Origin: Antarcticimicrobium sp. | GTDB taxonomy: Bacteria > Pseudomonadota > Alphaproteobacteria > Rhodobacterales > Rhodobacteraceae | Length of the DNA: 61,811 bases | Reading direction: 5' to 3' | Assembly (NCBI RefSeq): GCF_029212575.1 | Contig: NZ_JARGPK010000022.1 | Location: 1 to 61,811, forward strand | Shown: positions 1 through 7,231 of the stretch, one piece after another | How positions within the stretch are numbered: position 1 is the first letter of the stretch | Layout of the letters: the number at the start of each line of letters is the position of its first letter | Position numbers and translations under genes: made by a program | The notes under the pieces: model-generated | Seen by the model: only the letters and a program-made list of their open reading frames with translations | Databases searched by the model: none | What the model was told of the DNA's origin: nothing

Positions 1-402
1 CATGTCGAGCAGGTATTCGACGGCAGAGGCCGGCGTGCCGGGGTTCAGCGCCAGCCCGGCCTTGCAGCCCGCCGCCCGGATCGCCTGCAGGGTGCGGTGG
101 GGGTGCGGTCCGGCCTCGAAATGGGCGGTGATCACATCGGCGCCGGCTTCGGCATAGGCCTCGATATAGGGGTCGACCGGGGCGATCATCAGGTGCACGT
201 CCATCACGGTTTTCACATGCGGTCGGAAGGCTTTGACGGCGGGCGGGCCGAAGGTGAGGTTGGGCACGAAATGGCCGTCCATCACGTCCACATGCACCCA
301 GTCGGCGCCCTGGTCCTCGATGGCGTGGATCTCGCGCCCGAAATCGGCGAAATCGGCCGACAGGATTGAGGGGGCGATCTTGATGGAACGGTCGAAACTC
401 AT
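1..402 (-). CDS. rpe: Ribulose-phosphate 3-epimerase (5' part; gene continues past the left edge)
   Basis: Interconverts D-ribulose 5-phosphate and D-xylulose 5-phosphate in the pentose phosphate pathway and Calvin cycle, in the cytoplasm. The minus-strand reading begins MSFDRSIKIAPSILSADFAD, the standard N-terminus of the family, and continues with WVHVDVMDGHFVPNLTFGP and the HLMI segment, which supply metal and substrate ligands of the TIM barrel. 134 codons are visible of a usual 220 or so; the C-terminus lies outside the window. It is divergent from phnC across about 168 bp. It is a housekeeping gene and its relation to the phosphonate operon is only positional, although C-P lyase output (phosphoribosyl phosphates) does enter the same pentose phosphate pool. 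Confidence 0.95.
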   Translation of the reverse strand, partial: MSFDRSIKIAPSILSADFADFGREIHAIEDQGADWVHVDVMDGHFVPNLTFGPPAVKAFRPHVKTVMDVHLMIAPVDPYIEAYAEAGADVITAHFEAGPHPHRTLQAIRAAGCKAGLALNPGTPASAVEYLLDM

Positions 403-487
403 CGGTATATCTCCGCTTGGCCTGCTCTGCATATATGTGCCCGCGCCCCCGGTGGGTAGGGCGAATTGACGAGAGGGCGCGATCCGG

Positions 488-516
488 GCGTCACGAAACA
501 TTCACCACGCTGACAC
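488..516 (+). promoter_or_regulatory. Pho-box-like direct repeats upstream of phnC
   Basis: Three 7-bp half-sites with an exact 11-bp period: GCGTCAC (488-494), CATTCAC (499-505) and CTGACAC (510-516), separated by 4-bp spacers. The classical Pho box is two CTGTCAT-like heptamers 11 bp apart, so PhoB binding is likely and would induce phnCDEE on phosphate starvation. The first two repeats and the A-rich spacer (GAAA) resemble the site before phnG at 6087-6104. The element ends 54 bp before the phnC start, a normal activator position. Confidence 0.6.
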
Positions 517-570
517 AAAGCTTTTGAACAGCGCCGCTAGGTCAGACCCCGACAGAACAAGGGGTAGCCC

Positions 571-1395
571 GTGCTGCGCATCGAGAAACTGACCAAACGG
601 TTCGGCGAGAACACCGCGGTGGATACCGCGACGCTGCATATCGACAAGCCCGGAATGATCGGCATCATCGGACGGTCGGGCGCTGGCAAATCCACCCTGC
701 TGCGGATGATCAACCGCCTGGCCGACGCGACCGAGGGGCAGATCCTGTTCGACGGGCGCGACGTGACCACGCTGACCGGCAAGGACAAGCGCGCCTGGCA
801 ATCCGACTGCGCGATGATCTTTCAGCAGTTCAACCTGGTGCCGCGCATGGACGTGGTCTCGAACGTGCTGCACGGCACGCTCAACCGCCGCTCGACGCTG
901 TCCACCATGTTCAACCTTTTCCCGACCGGAGACATCCATCGGGCCATCGACATCCTCGACCGGCTGGGCATCGCCGCGCACGCGCCGAAACGCGCCGAGG
1001 CGCTGTCGGGCGGGCAGCAGCAGCGCGTCGCCATCGCCCGCGCGCTGATGCAGGACCCCAAGATGATCCTGGCCGACGAGCCGATCGCCAGCCTCGACCC
1101 GATGAACGCCCAGACCGTGATGGAGGCGCTGCGCCGCATCCACGAAGAAGACGGCCGCACCGTCATCTGCAACCTGCACACGCTGGATACCGCCCGGCGC
1201 TATTGCGACCGGGTGGTGGGGATGCGCGACGGGCGCATCGTGTTCGACGGGCTGCCCGAGCAGCTGACAACCGGCGTGGCGCGCGAGATCTACGGCGCCG
1301 ATGCCAGCTTCTCCGAGGCCGCGACCTCGACCGAGATCGACGCGCTCGACGGCCCCGCCTTGACGGCGAAACCCCGGGCCGAGGTGCTGATCTGA
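571..1395 (+). CDS. phnC: Phosphonate ABC transporter, ATP-binding protein PhnC
   Basis: Cytoplasmic ATPase that powers phosphonate uptake with PhnD and PhnE. 274 residues, the usual length. Walker [10 protein letters not shown] lies at about residues 34-42, the signature LSGGQQQR at about 145 and Walker [13 protein letters not shown] at about 167. The start is GTG at 571, preceded by AAGGGG and by the Pho-box repeats. It is the first gene of phnCDEE, with phnD 55 bp downstream. It could be confused with other importer ATPases, but the partners PhnD and PhnE settle the assignment. Confidence 0.95.
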   Translation: MLRIEKLTKRFGENTAVDTATLHIDKPGMIGIIGRSGAGKSTLLRMINRLADATEGQILFDGRDVTTLTGKDKRAWQSDCAMIFQQFNLVPRMDVVSNVLHGTLNRRSTLSTMFNLFPTGDIHRAIDILDRLGIAAHAPKRAEALSGGQQQRVAIARALMQDPKMILADEPIASLDPMNAQTVMEALRRIHEEDGRTVICNLHTLDTARRYCDRVVGMRDGRIVFDGLPEQLTTGVAREIYGADASFSEAATSTEIDALDGPALTAKPRAEVLI

Positions 1396-1406
1396 GAATT
1401 TCCACG

Positions 1407-1427
1407 CCCGGTCCGCAGGGGGCCGGG
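1407..1427 (+). other. GC-rich stem-loop just upstream of phnD
   Basis: CCCGGTCC and GGGGCCGGG flank a GCAG loop in the phnC-phnD gap, ending 23 bp before the phnD start. A similar hairpin follows phnD at 2369-2392. Stem-loops around binding-protein genes often stabilise that part of the mRNA; this role is inferred here. Confidence 0.45.
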
Positions 1428-1450
1428 TCCAACAACCTGGAGAGTGAAAG

Positions 1451-2350
1451 ATGAAGAAACTGCTTGCCGCCATCGTTGCGACCACCGCGCTGACCGCCCC
1501 GGCCCTGGCCGAAGGCATCAGCGAATTCCGCATCGGCATCCTCGGCGGCGAGAACGCCCAGGACCGCATGACCTCGAACGAGTGCTTCCGCGCCAAGACC
1601 GAGGCCCTGCTGGGTGTTCCGACCAAGCTGTTCACCCCGGCCGACTATGACGGCGTGATCCAGGGCCTGCTGGGCGGCACCATCGACATGGCCTGGCTGG
1701 GCGCCTCGGGCTATGCCAAGACCTGGCTGACCAACCCCGACGCGGTCGAACCGGTTCTGGTCAAGGTCAACGTCGACGGCTCCTACGGCTATCACTCGGT
1801 CGGCTTCGCCCGTGTGGACAGCGGCATCACCTCGCTGGAGGACATGAAGGGCAAGGTGTTCGGGTTCGGCGATCCCAACTCGACCTCGGGCTACCTGATC
1901 CCCTCGATCGAGATCCCGGAAACCACCGGTGCCTCGATGGAGGCGGGCGACTACTTCGGTGAAGTGAAGTTCACCGGCGGTCACGAGCAGACCATCGTTG
2001 CAGTGAACAACGGCGACGTCGATGGCGGCGTGACCTGGGCCGACGGCCTGGGCAACTGGGAAGACGGCTATAACTCCGGCGCCCTGCGCAAGGCATCGGA
2101 TGCCGGCCTGGTCGACATGAACGACCTGGTCGAAATCTGGAAGTCGAAGCCGATCCCGGAGGGCCCGATCGTTCTGCGCAAGGACCTGCCGGAGCGCGTG
2201 AAGATCGACATGACCGCGCTGATCGCGTCGTTGCCCTACATGGATGCCGACTGTGCCTATAACTTCATGGCCGGCGAGGCGCTGGGCCTGATGCCGATCA
2301 ACCATGACGCCTACCTCTCGATCATCGAGGCGCGCAAATCCAAGATGTAA
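1451..2350 (+). CDS. phnD: Phosphonate ABC transporter, periplasmic binding protein PhnD
   Basis: Periplasmic phosphonate-binding component. The 299-residue product begins with a clear signal peptide (MKKLLAAIVATTALTAPALA, cleavage near residue 20). Family features follow: FRIGILGGENAQDR near the mature N-terminus, a long stretch ending in STSGYLIPSIE (typical of PhnD) and a GGVTWADGLGNW region. The start has a GGAGAG ribosome site. It is flanked by hairpins on both sides, which may raise its level over the membrane subunits, as is common for binding proteins. Ligand preference (aminoethylphosphonate, methylphosphonate or broad) cannot be read from sequence. Confidence 0.95.
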   Translation: MKKLLAAIVATTALTAPALAEGISEFRIGILGGENAQDRMTSNECFRAKTEALLGVPTKLFTPADYDGVIQGLLGGTIDMAWLGASGYAKTWLTNPDAVEPVLVKVNVDGSYGYHSVGFARVDSGITSLEDMKGKVFGFGDPNSTSGYLIPSIEIPETTGASMEAGDYFGEVKFTGGHEQTIVAVNNGDVDGGVTWADGLGNWEDGYNSGALRKASDAGLVDMNDLVEIWKSKPIPEGPIVLRKDLPERVKIDMTALIASLPYMDADCAYNFMAGEALGLMPINHDAYLSIIEARKSKM

Positions 2351-2368
2351 GCCTCGCGCTGCATCTTT

Positions 2369-2392
2369 GGCCGGTCCCCCGCAGGGCCGGCC
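2369..2392 (+). terminator. Hairpin with T-run between phnD and phnE (attenuator or mRNA stabiliser)
   Basis: GGCCGG(T)CCC pairs with GGGCCGGCC around a short CCGCA loop and is followed by ATTTTT at 2393-2398. It has the form of a rho-independent terminator inside the operon. Partial termination would leave phnC-phnD transcripts more abundant than phnE transcripts. Confidence 0.55.
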
Positions 2393-2438
2393 ATTTTTCC
2401 GGGGGTGACCCGGATCTTCCGTTTCAGGAGCAGACCAC

Positions 2439-3305
2439 ATGACCGAAACCGCGCTGGGTCACGACGCAGAAAGCCCGAAATTGCGCGAGGCCTACACGGC
2501 GATGACCCGCACCAGGCAGATGTACGGCGGGATCGTGTTGATCGTCTTCGTCGCCATGATGACATCGGGGTTCATGCTGGCCGACAGCCGCAATGCGGGC
2601 GGGTTCTGGGGCGGCATCCTGAACATCTTCATCTTCCCCGGCGAGGTGGTGTCGGAGGCCGCCGAAAAGGTGGCGCTGCTTCCCGCGCTGATGGTGAAGT
2701 TCTTTCCGTCGCTGATCGAGACGGTCAACATCGCCGCGGCCTCGACCCTGGTGGGTGCCCTGGCGGCCATCGTCCTGTCGCTGCTGTCGACCCGCGGGCT
2801 GGCGCGGTTTCCGCGGCTGATCCCGTTGTTCCGCCGGCTGATGGACATCTCCCGCGCGGTGCCCGAGATCGTCGTGGCGCTGGTGCTGATCTTTGTGCTC
2901 GGCGGCGGCCCGGTACCCGCGATGATCGCCATCGCGTTCCACACCACTGGCGCGCTCGGCAAGCTGTTCTCCGAGGTCAACGAAAACGCCTCGCTCAAGC
3001 CGATCGAGGGCCTGGCCTCGGTCGGCGCAAGCTGGACCCAGCGCATGCTGCTGGGCGTGGTGCCGCAAGTGGCGCCGAACTGGCTGAGCTATGCGCTGCT
3101 GCGCTTCGAGATCAATATCCGCGCCTCTGCCATCCTCGGCTTCGTGGGCTCGGGCGGCATCGGCTATGACCTCAAGAACGCTTTCAGCTGGGGGCAGGGC
3201 CGCTATGACGAGGTGGCCGCGATCTTCATCCTGCTGTTCCTGACCATCGTTTTCTTCGACCAGTTGTCGAGCCACTACCGCAACAAGCTTGTCGGAAAGT
3301 CCTGA
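2439..3305 (+). CDS. phnE: Phosphonate ABC transporter permease PhnE (first copy)
   Basis: Inner-membrane permease of the PhnCDE importer. 288 residues, normal length, with about six hydrophobic segments: TM1 near residues 28-48 (IVLIVFVAMMTSGFML), a block near 95-115 (IAAASTLVGALAAIVLSLLS), and a C-terminal pair ending near 280. The EAA-loop region KPIEGLASVGASWTQR near 190 docks the ATPase. The start ATG has CAGGAG eleven bases upstream. Only 3 bp separate it from the second phnE, so the two probably form a heterodimeric channel. Confidence 0.94.
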   Translation: MTETALGHDAESPKLREAYTAMTRTRQMYGGIVLIVFVAMMTSGFMLADSRNAGGFWGGILNIFIFPGEVVSEAAEKVALLPALMVKFFPSLIETVNIAAASTLVGALAAIVLSLLSTRGLARFPRLIPLFRRLMDISRAVPEIVVALVLIFVLGGGPVPAMIAIAFHTTGALGKLFSEVNENASLKPIEGLASVGASWTQRMLLGVVPQVAPNWLSYALLRFEINIRASAILGFVGSGGIGYDLKNAFSWGQGRYDEVAAIFILLFLTIVFFDQLSSHYRNKLVGKS

Positions 3306-3308
3306 TCC

Positions 3309-4661
3309 ATGACCGCGATTGCAGATATCCCCGCCCTGTCCCGGCAAAAGGACGCCGCCACCGCGCTGCTCGCGCGCAAGCGTCTGGTCGCCTTTGCCGC
3401 GCCGGTCGTGATCCTCGCCTATTTCGTCTACCTGTTCTTCGCCTTCGACATTCCCGATCTGCTCGAGCGCGCGCGCATGGACAATGCCGCGGTTCTGGTC
3501 GCCGACAGCTACAGCCACAAGACCCACATCACCCATGACAATCGCACCGGCGGGCTGAGCATCGCCATCGAGGGCGAGAACAAGGGCACCTATCCCGAGG
3601 GCATGACCCCGGACTTCGTGACGCTGACCGGCGAAAGCACGGCGCGCGTCGTCCTGACCGCCGGGGAAAACGCCGAGATCGACGGGCCGACGTTGCGCTA
3701 TACAGTGCCGGGCTACGGCACCGTCACGGCGACGGTGGAGGGCCGCGAGATCCTGCTCGAAACCCCGGACGGCGCGGTGCCCGACTGGATCAGTGCGGGC
3801 TCTTCGCGGGTGACGATCTCCGGCAAGGGGGGCCGCGCCAGCGTCACCCGCGCCCGCACCGAGGTGTTCCGCTATTCCTTCGGGTGGGAGCTGTTCTGGT
3901 TCACCCTGGACAGTCCGTTCTATGGCAAGTTGCCGACAGAATTGCTGAGGCTTGCCCTGTCCGGCGACCGGGTCGTGGCGGACAAGAGCAACCTCGCCGC
4001 GATCGTGCACGATGTCTGGAACAATGCCATGTGGCGCCACAAGGATGTCTTGTGGGCGATCTTCGAAACCGTGCTGATGGCGTTTCTCGGCACCATGGGC
4101 GCGGCCATCGTAGCCCTGCCGCTGGCGTTCCTTGCGGCAAGGAACTTTACCCCGGTCGCTGCCGCACGGTTCGGGGTCCGTCGCCTGTTCGATTTCGTGC
4201 GCGGGGTCGACGGGTTGATCTGGACGATCATCCTGTCGCGCGCCTTTGGCCCCGGTCCGCTGACCGGGTCGCTGGCCATTCTGCTCACCGATACCGGCAG
4301 CTTCGGCAAGATGTTCTCGGAGGCGCTGGAGAACGTGGACAACAAGCAGATCGAGGGCATCGCCTCGACCGGGGCCAAGCCGCTGCAACGCTACCGGTTC
4401 GGCGTGATCCCGCAGATCACCCCGGTGCTGCTGAGCCAGGTGCTGTATTACCTGGAATCCAACACCCGGTCGGCGACGATCATCGGTGCGATCACGGGGG
4501 GCGGCATCGGGCTCTTGCTGACCCAGGCGATCATCACCCAGAAGGACTGGGAAGAGGTGGCCTATTACATCATTCTCATCATCGCGATGGTGATGGTGAT
4601 GGACTGGTTCTCGGGCTGGTTGCGGCGGAGGCTGATCGCGGGCGACGAGAGCGGGCGCTGA
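3309..4661 (+). CDS. phnE: Phosphonate ABC transporter permease PhnE (second copy, with long periplasmic insert)
   Basis: 450 residues, about 160 longer than the first copy. TM1 lies at about 28-48. A soluble stretch from about 50 to 245 follows, with beta-rich, low-hydrophobicity sequence, and then the standard PhnE permease core (about 250-440), including an EAA-like loop KQIEGIASTGAKPLQR and IIGAITGGGIGLLL. Long PhnE proteins of this kind occur in alphaproteobacteria beside a short PhnE. The insert is probably periplasmic and may contact PhnD; that is inference. It lies directly downstream of the first phnE in the same operon. Confidence 0.92.
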   Translation: MTAIADIPALSRQKDAATALLARKRLVAFAAPVVILAYFVYLFFAFDIPDLLERARMDNAAVLVADSYSHKTHITHDNRTGGLSIAIEGENKGTYPEGMTPDFVTLTGESTARVVLTAGENAEIDGPTLRYTVPGYGTVTATVEGREILLETPDGAVPDWISAGSSRVTISGKGGRASVTRARTEVFRYSFGWELFWFTLDSPFYGKLPTELLRLALSGDRVVADKSNLAAIVHDVWNNAMWRHKDVLWAIFETVLMAFLGTMGAAIVALPLAFLAARNFTPVAAARFGVRRLFDFVRGVDGLIWTIILSRAFGPGPLTGSLAILLTDTGSFGKMFSEALENVDNKQIEGIASTGAKPLQRYRFGVIPQITPVLLSQVLYYLESNTRSATIIGAITGGGIGLLLTQAIITQKDWEEVAYYIILIIAMVMVMDWFSGWLRRRLIAGDESGR

Positions 4662-4673
4662 GGGCTCCGGTCC

Positions 4674-4690
4674 GCCTCCGGCGGGAGTAT
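4674..4690 (+). repeat. Dispersed intergenic element, copy 1
   Basis: 17 bp, GCCTCCGGCGGGAGTAT, followed by an A/G-rich tail (GAGAAGAAG). It lies in the 91-bp gap after phnE and is identical to 13229-13245. From memory, this motif is very abundant between genes in Rhodobacteraceae; its function is unknown to me. Confidence 0.7.
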
Positions 4691-4752
4691 ATGGAAACGA
4701 GAAGAAGATGCCCGCGCCCGCATAAACTGTCTAGCAATAAAGGATTATTGCC

Positions 4753-5367
4753 ATGCCCCGCCTCAGCCCCACTGACCCCGTCATCCATCCCGATTGCGAG
4801 GTGGTGAACACAACCTTCGGCGCCTATTGCGAACTGGGCAGCGGCAGCCGGGTACAGAACTCGGAATTCCTGGACTATTCCTATACCGACCGCGCCACCG
4901 ACATCGCCAATGCGACCATCGGAAAGTTTGCCAATATCGCCAGCTACGCGCGCGTCGGTCCGACCGACCACCCGCTGCACACCGCCAGCCTGCATCATTT
5001 CCTGTACCGTTCGGCGGATTACTGGGACGGGGAGGCGTTCGATCCCGAGTTCTTTGCCCATCGCGCGTCGCGCCGGGCCAGGATCGGCCATGACACCTGG
5101 CTGGGCCACAATTGTATCATCAAGCCCGAGGTGACCGTGGGCGACGGGGCGGTGGTGGCCTCGGGCGCGGTTGTGACCAAGGATGTCGCGCCCTATGCCA
5201 TCGTCGCCGGGATGCCGGCAAAGGTGATCCGCCACCGCCAGCCGCCCAAGGTCGCCGAGCGGATGATCGCGCTGGCCTGGTGGGACTGGGATCATGACCG
5301 GCTGCGCGCCGAACTGCCCGATTTCCGGGCGCTGAGCGCCGAGGCGTTTCTGGAAAAATACGAATAG
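4753..5367 (+). CDS. Phosphonate-cluster hexapeptide-repeat transferase (LbH / CysE-LacA superfamily)
   Basis: 204 residues with a left-handed parallel beta-helix signature: repeated [LIV]-G-X4 turns such as ATIGKFANIASYARVG and HDTWLGHNCIIKPEVTVGDG, then the loop AIVAGMPAKVIRHR typical of trimeric acetyltransferases of the LacA/Cat family. A phosphonate-specific subfamily of such transferases is recurrent in phn clusters. By analogy with PhnO it may acetylate an amino- or hydroxy-phosphonate, or have a protective role; the substrate is not established. It follows phnE by 91 bp, a gap that contains a dispersed repeat, and may share the phnCDEE transcript. Confidence 0.85.
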   Translation: MPRLSPTDPVIHPDCEVVNTTFGAYCELGSGSRVQNSEFLDYSYTDRATDIANATIGKFANIASYARVGPTDHPLHTASLHHFLYRSADYWDGEAFDPEFFAHRASRRARIGHDTWLGHNCIIKPEVTVGDGAVVASGAVVTKDVAPYAIVAGMPAKVIRHRQPPKVAERMIALAWWDWDHDRLRAELPDFRALSAEAFLEKYE

Positions 5368-5377
5368 ATTGCCCTGG

Positions 5378-6088
5378 TCACGTCCCGTCCACGGTCAGCG
5401 TGACCCGGTCGCCGGCGAACCAGGTGCGGCCGTATTCCACCGGGCGCCCCTTTGGATCGACATTCACCCCGACCGTCCGCAGGATCGGCGCGCCCTCGGC
5501 CACGCGCAAGTGCAGCGCCTGGGTCGCATTGGCCTGCTTGGCGGTGATCCGGGTCTGCCGGCGGGTGTAGTCGGGCACGCCGCAGCGCGCCAGCGCCTCG
5601 GTTACCGAGCGGGTCGCGCTCAGCGCGTCGCGCAGGCCCGGGAACCGCCCGGCCGGGAAGGTGCTGCAGAACAGCGCGATCGGCGCATCGTCGGCCAGCG
5701 ACAACCCGTCATAGACCAGAACCGGATCCCCGGGCGCGATGTCCAGTGCCTCGGCCTCGCGGCTGTCGGCGGCGCGGATGTCCAGCGTCAGCAGCTTCTT
5801 GGCCGGCAACTGGCCGCCTGCCGCGACATTGCGGTGAAACCGCACCCGCTTGCCGATCGGGTAGTCCGTCGGGCGTGAGGCCACGAAAACCCCGGCCCCG
5901 CGCCGCGCATGCACCAGGCCCTGTTCGGCCATTTCCGCCAGCGCCCGGCGCACGGTATGCCGGTTGACGCCGAATTTCGCCGCCAGCTGCGCCTCGGTAG
6001 GGAGCTGGTCGCCGGTGTCATAGCGCTGTTCGGCGATATCCGCCGTCAGGGCAATGGCGATGGATTTCCAGAGCGGTGTGCGGGCCAT
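5378..6088 (-). CDS. phnF: Phosphonate operon transcriptional repressor PhnF (GntR/HutC family)
   Basis: 236-residue regulator. The N-terminal winged helix (about 1-75) contains LPTEAQLAAKFGVNRHTVRR, the recognition helix of GntR proteins. The C-terminal UTRA ligand-binding domain (about 90-230) includes DIAPGDPVLVYDGLS and RPVEYGRTWFAGDR. It is divergent from phnG and its start codon (CAT at 6086-6088) overlaps the Pho-box-like site at 6087-6104, so PhoB bound there could also block phnF. The likely target is the TTGTATAG repeat region at 6144-6173. The effector is probably a phosphonate or pathway intermediate. Confidence 0.9.
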   Translation of the reverse strand: MARTPLWKSIAIALTADIAEQRYDTGDQLPTEAQLAAKFGVNRHTVRRALAEMAEQGLVHARRGAGVFVASRPTDYPIGKRVRFHRNVAAGGQLPAKKLLTLDIRAADSREAEALDIAPGDPVLVYDGLSLADDAPIALFCSTFPAGRFPGLRDALSATRSVTEALARCGVPDYTRRQTRITAKQANATQALHLRVAEGAPILRTVGVNVDPKGRPVEYGRTWFAGDRVTLTVDGT

Positions 6089-6104
6089 GTCACCAAATAT
6101 TCAC
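6087..6104 (+). promoter_or_regulatory. Pho-box-like direct repeat upstream of phnG
   Basis: ATGTCAC (6087-6093), spacer CAAA, TATTCAC (6098-6104): two heptamers 11 bp apart, like the classical CTGTCAT pair and like the site upstream of phnC (GCGTCAC, GAAA, CATTCAC). It overlaps the phnF start codon and lies 86 bp before the phnG start. Confidence 0.6.
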
Positions 6105-6143
6105 ATCAGGGCAATTGCGCCGGAAGCGTGCTCCGGCTATTAT

Positions 6144-6173
6144 TTGTATAGTTGTATAGTATAAATAGACAAC
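6144..6173 (+). promoter_or_regulatory. Candidate PhnF operator and phnG promoter
   Basis: Two tandem TTGTATAG octamers (6144-6151 and 6152-6159) run into TATAAATAGACAA, so TTGT at the left and ACAA at the right form an inverted arrangement. HutC-type GntR repressors bind similar TTGTATA/ACAA sites. The AT-rich TATAAAT within it would serve as a -10 region, so repressor binding would occlude the phnG promoter. Confidence 0.5.
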
Positions 6174-6190
6174 CCGGCCAAGAGGCGTTC

Positions 6191-6649
6191 ATGGACGAAA
6201 CTGGGATAAACGGCACCGAGGCGCGCCGCGGATGGATGAGCCTTCTGGCCCGGGCGCCAGAGCGCCGGCTGATGGCGCTCTGGGATGCGTTCTCGCCGCG
6301 ACCGGAGTTCAACTGGCTGCGGCGCCCGGAAACCGGCGCAGTGATGGTGCGCGGCCGCATGGGCGGCACCGGCGCCCCCTTCAACCTGGGCGAGATGACG
6401 GTCACGCGCTGTTCGCTGGCGCTAGCCGAGGGTGCGGTCGGGCACGGATACGTGCAGGGGCGCGGCGCGGCGCGGGCCGAGGCGGCGGCGCTGATCGACG
6501 CGCTGATGCAGACCGAGGCGGGAGGCGCGGTGCGCGCGGCCATTCTCGACCCGCTGGAAGAGGCGATGCAGACGGCCCGCACCGCCCGGGCGGCCAAGGC
6601 CGCCGCGACAAAGGTGGATTTCTTCACTCTGGTGCGGGGAGAGGATTGA
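6191..6649 (+). CDS. phnG: C-P lyase core complex subunit PhnG
   Basis: Part of the PhnGHIJ core complex that makes ribose 1-methylphosphonate 5-triphosphate and cleaves the C-P bond. 152 residues from the ATG at 6191, which has AAGAGG five bases upstream. An in-frame ATG at 6152 lies inside the operator repeats and lacks a ribosome site, so it was not chosen. Family features: RRGWMSLLARA near the N-terminus, FNLGEMTVTRC in the middle and VGHGYVQGRGAARAE. The stop overlaps the phnH start (ATGA), a sign of translational coupling. Confidence 0.94.
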   Translation: MDETGINGTEARRGWMSLLARAPERRLMALWDAFSPRPEFNWLRRPETGAVMVRGRMGGTGAPFNLGEMTVTRCSLALAEGAVGHGYVQGRGAARAEAAALIDALMQTEAGGAVRAAILDPLEEAMQTARTARAAKAAATKVDFFTLVRGED

Positions 6650-7227
6650 TGACCGCGACCGCAACGACCGCCATCGCGGGCGGCTTTTCCGATCCGGCGA
6701 TCGAGTCGGCCCGCGCCTTTCGCGCCGCGATGAACGTGATGGCCCGGCCGGGCGAGATCCGCGACCTGGACATGGCCCGGCCGCCGGCGCCGCTCTCTGC
6801 CGCCGCCGGTACGCTGCTGCTGACGCTCTGCGATCCGGAAACCGGCGTGCATCTCGCCGGGGCCTGCGACAGCGCGGAGATGCGCGGCTGGCTCGCCTTT
6901 CATACCGGCGCGCCGGTGGTCAGTGCGGATCGGGCCGGTTTTGCCGTGGGGCGCTGGGCCGATCTGCTGCCGCTGGACCGTTTCCGCATCGGCACGCCGG
7001 AATACCCCGACCGCTCCGCCACGCTGATCGTCGAGCTGGAGGCGCTGCAACAGGCCGGCGCCAGCCTGCGCGGCCCCGGCATCAAGGACAGCGCGGCGCT
7101 CTCGCTGCCCGATCCGGCCGCACTGGCGGGCAATGCCATGCTCTACCCGCTGGGGCTGGATTTCTTTTTCACCTGCGGCGGGCGGATCGCCGCGCTGCCG
7201 CGCAGCACGCAGATTTCGGAGGGTTAG
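6649..7227 (+). CDS. phnH: C-P lyase core complex subunit PhnH
   Basis: 192 residues, normal for PhnH. The N-terminal GGFSDPAIESARAFRAAMNVMARPGEI and the C-terminal GIDFFFTCG-like segment (LGLDFFFTCGGRIAALPR) are diagnostic. PhnH forms part of the (PhnGHIJ)2 assembly. It shares the ATGA overlap with phnG; phnI begins 4 bp after its stop. Confidence 0.94.
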   Translation: MTATATTAIAGGFSDPAIESARAFRAAMNVMARPGEIRDLDMARPPAPLSAAAGTLLLTLCDPETGVHLAGACDSAEMRGWLAFHTGAPVVSADRAGFAVGRWADLLPLDRFRIGTPEYPDRSATLIVELEALQQAGASLRGPGIKDSAALSLPDPAALAGNAMLYPLGLDFFFTCGGRIAALPRSTQISEG

Positions 7228-7231
7228 GCCG

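Noticed and set aside
2424-4388. 654-codon minus-strand open frame opposite the phnE genes
   Set aside because: Antisense shadow crossing two well-defined permease genes.
6152-6190. Upstream in-frame ATG extending PhnG by 13 residues
   Set aside because: The codon lies in the putative operator and promoter; the ATG at 6191 has a ribosome site and fits the family start.
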